64,000 bases of DNA from Lasiodiplodia sp. COLG20 (GCA_009801085.1 VNWV01000019.1:186001-250000), one strand, 5' to 3'. Positions 22,520-34,121 are shown, counted from the first letter of the stretch. Notes: generated by a model from the letters alone, not told the origin. Numbers and translations are program-made.

Positions 22520-22961
22520 AGTAGTTATTTGTGTACCGTAGTTGCCTCATAGGTAGCCTAGTCCCATGTCGAGACCCATTCTCCTGTTGGCGCTGTCCCA
22601 CAAGCTTTTGCCCGTGTCTCGGATATCGAACCAGCTCTGAATTATCAGTGTTGTATTGCAAAATGGGTCAAACTGCATAGCGGAGATGTCTAACCATCAC
22701 TTGCGGTGGAGAAAGGCGGTAGCAGACCCTAATTTCAGGGAGTGTCAGTTGTCAGAATCTTTGCCAACCACTAATAAATGATCAAGAACATTCAATAGCA
22801 GACATACTCGGTACTTCAGCTTTAAAACAATTACTACATTGCGTACGCGAAAAGGTTGAGTCCGTTTCGAATAAATACAAAAGCGAAGGTGTTACTAGAA
22901 TTTCTCAAGCCACACATACTCAATGGAAATGTCTGGCTGCATTGCAAACATACTACTTCGG
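22520..22961. other. Intergenic stretch between convergent genes
   Basis: About 440 bp between two convergent stop codons; holds the 3' ends of both genes. No supported frame. Confidence 0.5.
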
Positions 22962-24947
22962 CTAGTGACGCAGAAAAAAGTTCAAGCAATGCATGTCCCA
23001 CTTAATCCTTTTGACCGTGTTCTCCGCTGCACAGTCCCGATTCTGAGCATAAGAAAGGTGGTACGCAAGTTGTTCCAGCTGTGAGGCATCCCCTCGAGGC
23101 GTTCCTCGTCGACTCTGTGCGAAGTCACGTAGATCAACAGCCTCGCTTGAAATTACGAAGAGAAACGACTCCGGAATCTTCTCGGTGACTGGCACCGCTT
23201 TCGGCCAGGACATCCTCAGCCCTGGCGTGTTTTCAGAATACTGCGCTTTACCCAACGTATACTCCTGTCCCGGCTGAAGCCTGATGCCCTCAGGTGATGA
23301 TCTTGACAAGTGGAATATCCTTCCTGCCGTGTTCATGTCAAAGACAGACACGAAGATGGTCTTCTCGCCTCTGTTATGGAGCGTGATGACGGCACCGTGG
23401 CCGACTTGAATCTCGCCTTCACCGTCCATTGTGACATCTTGGTGCAGAATGTCTTGCTTCGGGAATGCCGAGCGGAAGGTGATGCCGAGACTGTGTTCCA
23501 ACCTTTCATCTCCCTCTGCTCTCAATGCCCGCATGTGGTTTGCCCGTGCAAGGTGTTCAGCTTGCCCAATTGCATCATCGACTGCGTCTTGAACGTCATC
23601 TTCAGAATCGATGCCGAAGGACGCACATTTGATGCTCGAGTCATTGCCATTGTAAAGGCAAATATTGCTGCCCTCCTTGACAACCCGAGCGACAACTCTT
23701 CCTAAGTCATCCTCCTCTTGCTCACGAATGAATCTAGACTCAAGCATCCTACCTTCAAACGGCCTAAGCTCTTCCGGGAAAGCGATAGGCCATTTGTACA
23801 CAGCCTCGGTCTTGAGGTAGGCGAGTGCTCCACTTGCGGGGAGGCGGAACCGACTAGGTACACGTAGAACAGTACGGAAACCCGTGAGCGCCTTTGCCTT
23901 GCCCACTGCAAGCTTTCTGTCCTCAAAGATCTCGTTGAAACTCGGGGGCATGAGAACGTACTCATTGTTCTTCCGCACCCCTGCAACTCTTCCGGTCATG
24001 AGAACTACTTCTCCTTCCTCATCGTCCACGGGGATTGCGGAAGCTGAAGCCTTCGTCCTCCGAGAGAATAATATGCGGTCATGGGGCCCCTCAGCCTGGG
24101 GGTGCTGTTCGGGGAACTCGGTGTTGACCAGCTGCCGGACCCTCGACATGATGTTCTTCCACGAAAGCGCTGGAACCAGTTCTTCTTCCGTGGCTGTGTC
24201 GGACAGAGACGTACTCATAGGTGCTGCGGATAGTGCTTCATGTAGAATAGGGATCAAGGCTTTTGTCAAAGCACCGAAGTGATTGCCTTGACCGTCCATA
24301 TACTCCCACGCTATCTCAGAGTCTGCAGCCGCAACAATTCTCACAGCGTGCTGGTTTCCCTCAAGGCTGGTATGGCCGTGGAGATCGAGCTTTCCGCGTT
24401 CCTGAAGCCGAATAACATGGTCGGTGAGATCGTAATGTTCAACATGGGGGAGGCCTTTCGGAATTGCATGTTCATGGCGGGGGTCACGACACATGCGCCC
24501 AGAGTGGCAACAGTCAAAGATTGACGTGAAGTTCCTTGTCTTCTTGGTCATTCTGTGCACCAGAGCAGAAATTTCGATGTCGAGGATGCCTCGAAAGTCT
24601 CCAGAACCGTTACTGCCGAAGTCTATTGGAACGATGAATTGATAGAGCCTCGACTTCGTTAGACGTTCCGATTCCCTTTCGCCTGACGATGGACACGGCT
24701 CCACCAGTCCACCGTGCCCAGAGTAATAGATGACGACAACATCGTCACTGTTCGTCTGGCGTATGAGGTTGTTCCACGCATCGATGATCGCATCGCGAGT
24801 GGCAGCGGTCTCGCAGAGTTGCGTAATCTGAAAATAATGCCGATCGAGTAAATTGGCGACCGAGTCGACATCGTTGCCTGGACCCTTCAATTGACCGAAA
24901 GGGCTGGCGATGAGAAGTGCCCGTCTTACAGGCCCAATAGAAGACAT
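22962..24947 (-). CDS. Caspase-domain (C14) protein with C-terminal beta-rich region
   Basis: Single exon; the ATG at 24947 gives 661 residues starting directly with the caspase fold (RRALLIASPFGQLKGPGND). The His motif is YYSGHGG (His about 78) and the Cys motif is IFDCCHSG (nucleophile about Cys147), so the dyad is intact. Between them is LYQFIVPIDF with a long acidic loop. This is a metacaspase/paracaspase-like cysteine protease, probably cytosolic; no signal peptide or membrane helix. The C-terminal half (about 390-640) is not a caspase p10 alone: IFVSVFDMNTAGRIFHL and LQPGQEYTLG recall the beta-rich DUF4384-type domain attached to bacterial caspases (pattern resemblance only). Its neighbour on the other side of a 1.6-kb divergent region is a TPR-CHAT protein, another caspase/separase-fold protease, which suggests a joint role in regulated proteolysis or cell death. 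Confidence 0.9.
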   Translation of the reverse strand: MSSIGPVRRALLIASPFGQLKGPGNDVDSVANLLDRHYFQITQLCETAATRDAIIDAWNNLIRQTNSDDVVVIYYSGHGGLVEPCPSSGERESERLTKSRLYQFIVPIDFGSNGSGDFRGILDIEISALVHRMTKKTRNFTSIFDCCHSGRMCRDPRHEHAIPKGLPHVEHYDLTDHVIRLQERGKLDLHGHTSLEGNQHAVRIVAAADSEIAWEYMDGQGNHFGALTKALIPILHEALSAAPMSTSLSDTATEEELVPALSWKNIMSRVRQLVNTEFPEQHPQAEGPHDRILFSRRTKASASAIPVDDEEGEVVLMTGRVAGVRKNNEYVLMPPSFNEIFEDRKLAVGKAKALTGFRTVLRVPSRFRLPASGALAYLKTEAVYKWPIAFPEELRPFEGRMLESRFIREQEEDDLGRVVARVVKEGSNICLYNGNDSSIKCASFGIDSEDDVQDAVDDAIGQAEHLARANHMRALRAEGDERLEHSLGITFRSAFPKQDILHQDVTMDGEGEIQVGHGAVITLHNRGEKTIFVSVFDMNTAGRIFHLSRSSPEGIRLQPGQEYTLGKAQYSENTPGLRMSWPKAVPVTEKIPESFLFVISSEAVDLRDFAQSRRGTPRGDASQLEQLAYHLSYAQNRDCAAENTVKRIKWDMHCLNFFLRH

Positions 24948-26523
24948 TTTGTAAAGACCCTTAAGAAACCTCTGAACGGTGTTTGAAAGGAATATGAGAG
25001 ACGTCTTGCGAAGAAATAAGTTCCAAATAATCACTAAAGCGCGACTTATAGCGAAGGAACGCTCATATACCTAGCTCCGAGACGTACCCAAGACATGGGT
25101 GTCAGAGCCACGCTACGTTTCTTTCCAAGCAAGTAAAACAAAAGAAGATGCCCCCGCCAGGGTATTTCGATCACTCCGATATCTCAATTCATTTTATGTT
25201 ACATACACATGTCAGTCACAAACCTTAGAGAAATCACCTTTATAATCGAGCTGTATCGTAACGTAGGAGGCCCTCAGCGTCTTCTTCCCGCGTTTTAAAA
25301 TTAATTACCTATCCTTCACCAAAAAGTTTGGTGACTAAACAGCTAACGCCTGTCCAAGAGAAACTATTCGACTAAAAAAAGTAAGTTTTAACAGGGTTTC
25401 TTTGTTGTTTATTAAGGGTTTATTAAGGTAAATCCCACGAAACTGGTTCTCAACAGCCGAAATTCCTCCAGCAAAGTACTGTCTATAAGACCCCATTAAA
25501 TCATAGCTGAATAAAAAACCTTTGAGCACTTGGTGTGATGTCGTTTTAGTGTGAAGTCTTTTTTACGCTCGCGTGAAAGAGAGATCAACGAGATGCTGAA
25601 GGGGATAATTCATTGGTAAATTGGGTTTGAATACTGCAGACACGAATGTAATCAGCTGTTTGATGCGTGTCAGCGCCAAACTGCCTGCAAAGTGCAGGAT
25701 GCCGGCCGGTGATTCAACTGTCAGCGCTGCGCACATGGACCACGATTGTAGCGATCTGAAACGAAGACTGATCGAACTTCATAAATCCTGGAATTGTCCG
25801 TGATGCCGTGGAATATCCTCACTGGTGCATTAAGGTGGCGACCTGCAAGTGTCAGCTGAAGAATGGGTTTCAGCTCTTGGCCAGCATGGCGGGGTAGCCA
25901 TTGTAAGGCGGAATCACATACTGCATATTTTGGAACAATCTAGATCATCTCGCCGGGCATCCACCGTGACTTGCGTTTAGACACAAATCTCAGCTGCCAT
26001 GCATTGACATGTCGTTTTGTTAAAAAAAGGCGCGTCTGTCTGACTCATCTCCAGAGTCTAGGCCTCCCTAGCTTGTCAATTCAGCTGAGGAGGCGGACAA
26101 CGCAGCATGCAGCACTCTTGAATTGGAACTTTAGAGCTGAGATTATGACAAGAAAGAGGCGTTTCCTTGATTTGGTGGTACGAAAGGTTAATGTCGCTCT
26201 AGCGACCAGAGACAGGGCGCCCAAAAGTTTTTCACCTACCCATCAGCAAACGGTTTAGCTATATAAGACCAGTCTCTCACATACGGAAGGATTTACTTCA
26301 AGGCCAACTAGAAAGAGCAAATTTTGGTAGTACTCTTACGCAATCTCGTTCCATTTTAATTTTCGAATACCAGACGGGGCCTGATTTTCCAGGCACGGGT
26401 CTTAGGCGTCAGATTCCGAGAACCTTCATCCCACGCAAGAAATACAAGGATATCTTCCTGTAAGCATCCTCTAATGCATCTAAATCTGGGATAAAGAACT
26501 TTCCTAATAGTCCACTGGCAGGT
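24948..26523. promoter_or_regulatory. Divergent region between the caspase and TPR-CHAT genes
   Basis: About 1.6 kb, AT-rich, no supported gene. A TATA element (CTATATAAG, about 26259-26267) precedes the TPR-CHAT start by about 260 bp. Just before that start is a probable 5'-UTR intron (GTAAGC near 26460 to GGCAG at 26520); no ATG lies upstream of it in the leader. A small perfect hairpin (CACCAAA-AAG-TTTGGTG) is at about 25317-25333. A 64-codon minus frame at 25335-25529 has no recognisable features. Confidence 0.5.
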
Positions 26524-29500
26524 ATGGAGGGCATAAGCCGGGAGATCGAAGATCTGCGGGCTTCGGTTTCCAGTGCCAACAAGGATGAACGCCCAATCCT
26601 ACAGCACCGGCTGGCAGAGGCTCTTTTCGAACGAAGTCGGATGTCGAGTAACGGTGCGGAAGATCGGGCCTCAGCAATCGAAGAAGCTACCGAAGCATTT
26701 GACCTTGCCTTAGAACAACGCGACTCGCAACCCCACAACATTCTACCGCCTATCGCGTTGAACCTAACGAACATGTTGATATTTCAATTCAACCTCAGTG
26801 AAGATGAGTCAGACCTTAACCTCGCGATGGACAGAGCCATGCAGACCGAAACAATTTTATCAGAAGGACACCAATCCTTGCCACTTCTGTGCAGGAATAT
26901 CGCTAGGGCACTGTACAACCGCAACAAAACAAGTCGTAATCCTCGGGACCTGGACTACGCTATCTCCTATATTCAGAGGGCACTGGCCGTGTCTGATGTC
27001 AGTCACCCTATGTATTATGACTTTCTTATGGACTTGTCGACCATGCTGTCTTTACGGTTTAAAGACAGTCAAAATCTCGAAGACTCCGAGGAAGCTATTT
27101 TGAGAGCGCTGCAAGCAGAGACAATGATTTCCGAGAACGATCCGAGATTGCACGATCTATTGGTTCATTTGGCACGCCTCTTATTTGCCAGAAACGAAGT
27201 CACAAACGACAAAGACGACTTCGAAGCAGCCCTGATAAATCAAGCGCGCTCCGAATCAATCGTACCGGGTGAACCAGAAGAGGATTTCTCGATGTCCCAA
27301 GGCGAAGACTCACTCGGATGGACGATGCCATTCCACCGCTTCAGAGAGACAGTGGATGGAAGGGACATTGACGTTGCGATTTCCCGATTGAGGGCGCAAG
27401 TCGAGTCCGAAAACAACAATCCGTCTCAACATTGCGATAAACTAGCGGCCTTGTCAGCAATCCTGCTTAACCGTTCTCTATTACTCGGAGGTGTGGAAGA
27501 CGTTGACGAAGCAATTATTTTGGCAAAAAGAGCGCTGGGCATGATGTCAGAGAATGACAGTGGCTATCAGCCCACCATTAGCAATCTGTGTACTGCTCTG
27601 AGCCATCGAGGAGGTAGCTTGAACGAAAGTTACAAAATGGTCGATATCGAATACGCCATCCAGGCTGTTACGAACGTACTTCACTCCGAGCCTGAAGATT
27701 CTAAGTGGTCCGCACGTCTTAGGATACGTCAAGGGGATTTACTGAAGGCGAGGTTCATTCTTACAGGTGATATGAGCAACATCGAATCTTCGATATCTGT
27801 ACTTCAGACATCGGTAGATCTGTCAAAGAAGAGCAGAGGCAAAGTTGGAGAGGCCCTCAATCACTTATCGGGTTCACTCCGTGAGCTATACCTCCACACT
27901 GGAGATGGAAAAGTCCTCGATCGCGCAATTTCCAAATCTCGGGAAGCCCTCGATACTCTATATTCTCACGATCCTCAATACGGTTCTGCAATTCAGGCCT
28001 TGGCAGAGCTGTTACGACTCCGCTATGAATGCACAGGAAACACTACTGAGCTTAATGAAGCTATCAACTGGGTTGACGTGGCGAAAGAGAGGCTCCATGC
28101 TGATCACCCAACCCAACCTAGGCTAGGCCATTTGCTTGCACAGCTACTCATGAAGCGCTTTAATCGACGGAATGACCCCGCGGATATCGACGAAGCAATT
28201 AGCGTACAAGAAGAAGCAATCGATGCATCACCCGAAAATTGTGTGGGCGTGGCTATGAGATATAGTCACTTAGCAAGCTGTTACGAAGCCCGGTACAGAA
28301 TCACAACCAAAAATTCCGACATGGACACTGCAATACGCCTGATGGAGCAGGCAGTAGAAGCGGACACGGGAGCTATGTACTTGTTGAACTATGCGCAAAC
28401 ACTCCTACATCGATACAGAGTGCGGAACGACCCGAGCGATATCGAAAAATCGCTTGTTTTAGCCCGAGACGCCCTTCAACGTTTGCCAGACGGGCATCAA
28501 CTTCTTGGAAATGCCAAATCACAAGTTTCAGACGGGTTGGTATGGAAATGCAGGGCCGAAAGTGACCTGAAGTACCTGGAAGAAGCGACCGAGAACCTGG
28601 TCTTTGCGGCAAATTATCAAGCATCCGGCATTCGGCACAGAATCATAGATACGCGCAACGCTATCCTACTATCGTGCATAAGGAATGATTTCGCTCAAGC
28701 TAATAAGCTTGCTGGTTCCGTTATCGACCTCCTTCCACGTTTGTGCAGCAGACAACTGAACCGAGACGATCAACAACACGCGATACAGCTAGGATCTGGT
28801 TTAGCTGCAGATGGATGCTCGCTAGCTTTACTAGCTGGAGACGTGAACGAGGCTTTGAGACGCATCGAATTTGGTCGTGGCTTGATTCTCGGGTACCTGA
28901 TCGATGGGCGAAACGATCTCACAGAGCTGAGAGAACGAGCCCCCTATCTGGCGAGGAAATACGAACAACTTCGGTCAAAGGCCTTCTTTCAAGATTCTGG
29001 CAATGAGGAAGTCACACGTCACCTCGAAAGCTGGGAAGAAAAGATCAGACAAGAAGTGCCCGGCTTTGAGAATTTTCTTCACCCACCGCATGTTGACGAG
29101 ATGATTAATGCGGCAGCTGATGGGCCAATAATCATTGTGAATATCACAAAAATCAGCGCTGATGCAATTATTGTCAGAAGTAGAGGTCCTCCTGAGCGAC
29201 TTCCACTCCCTGCAATGATGCAGAAGGTATCTGAGCCTTACCAGTCTTTCCAGGCGACGGCCTATGGAGCACTACGACATCTAGAGGGGCTGCGAGATGC
29301 AGAGCCGGAGGGTACACCACACTCACTAGTTGAATCCTTGTCTGAATTGTGGGAAGACTGTGTCTTACCCATTCTCAATCACTTAGGCCTGAAACCTCTG
29401 GAACATCAGGAATTGTCTTCCGAGGGCAGTATTCCACGAACCTGGTGGATCGGCACCGGCAAAGCAAGCGGGCTTCCCTTTCACGCCGCTGGTAACAAGG

Positions 29501-30249
29501 GAAGCAACGCACTTGCAAGCTGCTTGAATTGGACCATCCCGTCGTACACCCCCAGCATTAAGGCTCTTGAATATGCGCGCAAGCGAGCAGCGAGAGGTCG
29601 TGAGCTTGGTGCTAGCGAAGAACGTTCAATTCTCATTGCTACAATGCCATCAACTCCTGGGCAGTCTCAACTTCCCGGAGTGCGAAACGAGAGCAGAACT
29701 ATCGAAAAGGTTGTTGAAGGTGTCTATGGGGTCACAACCAGGGAGTTCCCGACAGCACAGCAAATTTTGGATGATATGCAGAGAGCTGAAATTGTTCACT
29801 TTGCATGTCATGGATCATCACATCCCACGAATCCCCTTGGAAGTCACTTACTGCTTCAACGGATTGGCGACCCCAGCGTGGAAGTCGATAAACTGACAAT
29901 GGAATCGCTCCTCTCCGCCAAAGCCCAGACACGGGCATGGGTGGCCTACTTGTCCGCTTGCTCAACTGCTGAAACCAGAGCCCACGAGCTGAGGGACGAA
30001 AGTCTGCACATTACTAGTGCCTTCGCGGTAGCCGGCTTCGCGCATGTCATTGGATCTATGGGGCCCGTCGATGATTGGGTGAGCGTTGAGGTTGCTCGAT
30101 TGTTCTACGAGTATCTCAGCAAATATCGAGACACGTTGGTGCCAGACAGGGTCATTGCGGAAGCTTTGCGCCATGCTACCCTTGCAATTCGCGAGAAGTA
30201 CCCCAATAATCCCACTGTGTGGGCACCATATCTTCACTACGGCGCTTAG
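26524..30249 (+). CDS. TPR-CHAT protein, caspase/separase-fold protease
   Basis: Single exon of 1241 residues. Residues 1 to about 860 consist of degenerate tetratricopeptide repeats of the kind 'LA.LL..R......DD.DEAI...' (for example RALYNRNKTSRNPRDLDYAI and LLMKRFNRRNDPADIDEAIS). The C-terminal CHAT domain carries the catalytic pair: EIVHFACHGSSH (His about 1096) and YLSACSTA (Cys about 1146), and ends in the conserved WAPYLHYGA. CHAT proteases share the clan CD fold with caspases and separase; bacterial TPR-CHAT proteins act as activated cell-death or defence proteases (Craspase, gasdermin-activating CHAT proteases). In fungi the family is widespread but its targets are unknown. No signal peptide or NACHT/NB-ARC domain is visible, so the TPR array is the likely sensor. 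The divergent caspase gene is the obvious candidate partner. Confidence 0.92.
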   Translation: MEGISREIEDLRASVSSANKDERPILQHRLAEALFERSRMSSNGAEDRASAIEEATEAFDLALEQRDSQPHNILPPIALNLTNMLIFQFNLSEDESDLNLAMDRAMQTETILSEGHQSLPLLCRNIARALYNRNKTSRNPRDLDYAISYIQRALAVSDVSHPMYYDFLMDLSTMLSLRFKDSQNLEDSEEAILRALQAETMISENDPRLHDLLVHLARLLFARNEVTNDKDDFEAALINQARSESIVPGEPEEDFSMSQGEDSLGWTMPFHRFRETVDGRDIDVAISRLRAQVESENNNPSQHCDKLAALSAILLNRSLLLGGVEDVDEAIILAKRALGMMSENDSGYQPTISNLCTALSHRGGSLNESYKMVDIEYAIQAVTNVLHSEPEDSKWSARLRIRQGDLLKARFILTGDMSNIESSISVLQTSVDLSKKSRGKVGEALNHLSGSLRELYLHTGDGKVLDRAISKSREALDTLYSHDPQYGSAIQALAELLRLRYECTGNTTELNEAINWVDVAKERLHADHPTQPRLGHLLAQLLMKRFNRRNDPADIDEAISVQEEAIDASPENCVGVAMRYSHLASCYEARYRITTKNSDMDTAIRLMEQAVEADTGAMYLLNYAQTLLHRYRVRNDPSDIEKSLVLARDALQRLPDGHQLLGNAKSQVSDGLVWKCRAESDLKYLEEATENLVFAANYQASGIRHRIIDTRNAILLSCIRNDFAQANKLAGSVIDLLPRLCSRQLNRDDQQHAIQLGSGLAADGCSLALLAGDVNEALRRIEFGRGLILGYLIDGRNDLTELRERAPYLARKYEQLRSKAFFQDSGNEEVTRHLESWEEKIRQEVPGFENFLHPPHVDEMINAAADGPIIIVNITKISADAIIVRSRGPPERLPLPAMMQKVSEPYQSFQATAYGALRHLEGLRDAEPEGTPHSLVESLSELWEDCVLPILNHLGLKPLEHQELSSEGSIPRTWWIGTGKASGLPFHAAGNKGSNALASCLNWTIPSYTPSIKALEYARKRAARGRELGASEERSILIATMPSTPGQSQLPGVRNESRTIEKVVEGVYGVTTREFPTAQQILDDMQRAEIVHFACHGSSHPTNPLGSHLLLQRIGDPSVEVDKLTMESLLSAKAQTRAWVAYLSACSTAETRAHELRDESLHITSAFAVAGFAHVIGSMGPVDDWVSVEVARLFYEYLSKYRDTLVPDRVIAEALRHATLAIREKYPNNPTVWAPYLHYGA

Positions 30250-31865
30250 GAGATTGTACTGTCTTTTTCGTTTGATGAGCATTACAGGAGGGCACTGGGG
30301 GAAAGCAATCAGATTTATCTAGTATGATGGCATGAAATCATCATGGCATATCTTTCACCTGTTTCGGCTTCAGATACTGTTTCTAATGAATCAAATTCTC
30401 ATGGCTTACGAACGAATAGTGTAAATAATTTTGGCATATCACTCCTTAATTCTTCCTCCCCTGTTAGGATTTTCACCATTGTGCTACTCTATTCCCGCTT
30501 CTGACGCCAATAATGTAGAGGAAGAAGGCCAAAAAAACAGACAATGCTTGTAGTCCACGAAGCCTCTTTCCTGATTCAATAAATGGTGTCCCGCCAACAC
30601 GTCGAACTCTTGGCTATGGCTGTCGGGTGTTATTCTTGCTTCTACCACCAGTAAGTCATCCAAGGCATGATAGTGATGCGGGATTTTAACAGCGCATCAC
30701 CGCGCTTTGCCCTCTTTGCAGCCACAACACGCGTGAACACGTCAAAGGCTGGGCTTGCCGCGTCTGCTTCAACCTGCACTACGCGCCACATTTCAACGAC
30801 AGAGGGTTATTTCCATCAATCGTTTCTGTCATTTAATATTGTCTGGCCTTCATGATAGCTTCGAGAAATGATGCATTTGGCTCCATTTTCTAAGTAGTTG
30901 ATCACATGTGCGTTAGAGGGATGCATCATGGGAGGCGAAATTACTGCAACGTCTGCCACGCGGCACCGCTCGAGCATGCAAAGCAATCATCATAATCGCC
31001 ATTCGCTAGAGTAGTGCGCGGTCTCTACTAGTCACGTTCAGTGGGCTAATTGTTTTGGACATCTCCCCTCCATCTGGACGACCCCTGCATTTCGGGCTCA
31101 GCTGAAAGAAAGCGCGATGGACAGACTTGGAGCCACATGTGTGGCCCAATGTATGCGCAACAGCATGCCCGGAAAAATGTAGCCGACTTGGCTGGTGAGA
31201 TGACGCGGGTGTGTCGTCTCCGAGTCATCCGGATTACCGAGCGTCTCCAATCAGGAGGGGTTATTCATAAAGAAATGGATTCACACGTGAACGATCGAAC
31301 TCCGCGCTCCCGAACGTAAGCAAATCTCGAAAATTGACTGGCTGAATTTTGGTAGCCCACGAACTGTCCCGACGAAAGAATACATGTGCAGGAACTGTTC
31401 TCTATGCGTTGCGCTGGAATCTGCGCGTAACCTGCGCCATTAACCAACTTGAAATCAAGGAAAGGCGACTAACTCTGTCCACCACAACAACCCGCTGCAG
31501 ACGGGTAGAGCAGGTACGAAATTTGACGCACATCGTACCCAATAGATGTAGCACTCGTATTAGCTCCAACAGTTAAGCCCACTCCGTAAGCTAAATGGTT
31601 CATGAGCAGCGCCAATTTTGACGTTGCTCCTCTACCATGGGGGGGCATTTGAAGACCGATTCACAAAATGCCGAAGGTCAACTGGGTGTGTCTCGCTTAC
31701 TGGGCCCGTGCCTAGGACGGGATGGGTCCAGGGTATTAAGAGAAAGACGACGTTGCTCAAAGCAGTATAGTTCTCTCTCCAAGTTGAGCTTCTTACTAAT
31801 TATAAAAGCTCTACGACTGATATCTGACAATGTGACCTTCCTATGTTCCCATGTAAACTAGCACC
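30250..31865. other. Intergenic stretch, no gene seen
   Basis: About 1.6 kb after the TPR-CHAT gene. Short frames in both strands show no domain, no conserved codon pattern and no splice logic. No repeat was recognised. Confidence 0.5.
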
Positions 31866-34121
31866 TTATGTATTTTTCCCTTCACAAACTACTTCTTCAA
31901 GGCCAACCGGCGGCTTTTGCAGTCTCGGGTGCTCTCGGTCTGACAAGTCTAGAACCGCAAGTCGGTGAATCTGGCCTCTTTCGGTGACGGGCACGGCGTC
32001 AGCGGCGCCCGTCCACTGGCCCCCAAGCCCGAGTTCCTCGTGGGCGAGGCGTTGCAGCTGCAGTGTATCTGTGGCGCACCACTCCAAGCGCGCGTACGTG
32101 TCAAGGTTGTACCGTCTCCGAATCCAGCTGCTGACAGGTTCGATCGTGTAGGACAGGACGATGATTACGGTTCCCACGATCAAGGTCAGGCAGAGACCGA
32201 AAGTATTGAACGAGGTGTATGCGGTGCTGCGGATCTTCTGTATGATGTGCGGGTATCGTGAGCGTTGGCTACGGGGAAAAAAAGTGAGAGTGGGCGAAGA
32301 CAGAATGCAAGACGTACTTGATTGCCGCACATGTATTTGAATCCTTCCGATTCATTCTTGGAAAGCCATTTCATAACACTTGGGTCTGACGGTCCTGCGG
32401 CAACGTCGAAAATGTTGCCTTGAAGGATCGACAGTGTATCGTCATGCATGCTTTCTATATCAAGCTGCCACTGGTTATCCGGTATTTTTGCCGACATACC
32501 CATCTTTAAGCTACTCCTTGATCTCAGACTGTAGACGCCGAGTAGGTCAACAAGGTTCGTTATCTGAGTGCGATCTCCTATCAGGTTCCACTTGAAAGAT
32601 TGAAAGATGTCGTACTGCCTTGTAGTTGTCCAAAACTTCCGCGGAGGAGCGACTTGCCAAAGAAAATCGGCAAAGGGACCAAGAGGTGTGCATCTCTCGT
32701 CGGGAACCTTCGCGTTTGGATTACATACTTGCATCTGCTCTGCACATGCGGCTGTGGATGCGGGTATGTCGGCAAAATAAAATCTGAGAGTACCATCGAG
32801 GGGAGTGTTCTTGGGACTGGTATAGGTATACTGAAAATCCATGCCAGTGTCGACATGAGCTGAATACATTGGGTCATTGGTGCCTTCTGGGAAGATGACT
32901 GCATTAGCCGAAAAGAATAAAAGCATGATCTCGCTATCCGGCCGGCTTAATCCAGCTAGAGGCTTAAACGTAGACAGTTTCATGTTGAATGATCCATTGA
33001 AATGCCGACCAATAGCCGATCTGCTGCTTGTAAGAATGTATCACATCGGTTTCTTGAATCGCATGACTCACGAGATTGAGTAGTCAGAATACACACTCAG
33101 CCCATTCTCCTTCCAGTATTGGTCTGGTACTAAATCCTTATACATGTATGTATATGGATCAGTGACGCTCGGTCCTGCAACCGTACTCGAGTTTGGAGCA
33201 CTAGTACTAGTCGTGGTAGAAGGGTTCCGCATGCCGTAGTAGTACTTCATGTATGAAATAGTGTTTCCATTGTCCATTAATATGGTGGTCCGGTTCGTAA
33301 AGCCTTCGGTAGCCAAAGGGGCACAGCTGAGGACGCGTCTGAACTGGAAGCGGTCTTTGGGGGGAGTATTAAATCCAAAATGGTCATTGCTGTCAAGAAG
33401 TCCCGTGTCGAGCCTGAGGTTATCCCACTGGCTGGAACAGAGCTCCTTGTCGAAAGGACAGCTAGCATTTCTGTCAACCATGGTTGGAAGTCTTTTCTGG
33501 ACGTAGAGACCGCAGTCTGCCGTGCTTGGGAGGTCCGAATAGCACTGCTGGGAATAAGTGACGAACGCCTTCTTTCGCTGGGTTTGATAGGGAAAAAGAA
33601 CAGAGTTCATGGTTTCAAATTGAGGGTCGCGTGAAGTTGAGATATCCACAGTTTGAACTGGCTATGAGCACTTCCGTGCCAGTCGAAGTCGCAATTTTCG
33701 ATGAGAAAATACCAGCAACAGCGAATGCGCTAAGGCATACGGCCGTGAACAGACACAAAGGGAGAAGTCGGAGGTAGGGCCTGTTCGGAGTTTTGCGCCA
33801 GGCCCAGAAGACTTTCCCCAACGTCCAGAGTCCGCTACCGCTTTCCGCGGCATTACGAAGGACGGCCTGTCTCTGGTGATATATTCCATCGCGTGGCGCC
33901 TCAGTTGAGAGGAACTGGTGAAGGACAAAACAAGAAAGTCTCCAAAATGCAGCACCAACAAAGGTGATGAAAAGTGCCAGAAAAGAGGTCAAAAGTCCAC
34001 CATCTCGTCGATCAAGAGTCAGGATTGATCCAAAGAGCTGCCCATGAGACCAGTTAATCCAGAATCCGGTATAGATACCAAATCCTAGAATAGAGTCAAC
34101 CGACACTGCTGTAGAGCCCAT
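31866..34121 (-). CDS. Large fungal membrane protein of unknown function
   Basis: Start at 34121 (MGSTAVSVDS). Three hydrophobic helices lie near the N-terminus (SFLALFITFVGAAFWRL and LCLFTAVCLSAFAVAGIF among them), then a large Cys-rich, N-glycosylation-rich non-cytoplasmic domain (CYSDLPSTADC, NASCPFDKELC, CAEQMQVC and MCGNQ), then one more helix (GLCLTLIVGTVIIVLSY) and a cytoplasmic tail YARLEWCATDTLQLQRLAHEEL followed by VPVTERG and LAVLDLSD. This architecture recurs in many ascomycetes as an uncharacterised family. GT-AG introns near 33015-33070 and 32255-32318 keep the frame. Between exons ending near 33620 and starting near 33645 the frame changes without an obvious intron, so either a small unrecognised intron or a frameshift is present; a few codons are uncertain. 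Function unknown; it sits between the intact and the decayed CHAT genes. Confidence 0.75.

Noticed and set aside
25335..25529. 64-codon minus frame in the caspase/CHAT intergenic region, considered as a transposon remnant
   Set aside because: No transposase or reverse transcriptase motif and no flanking repeats seen.
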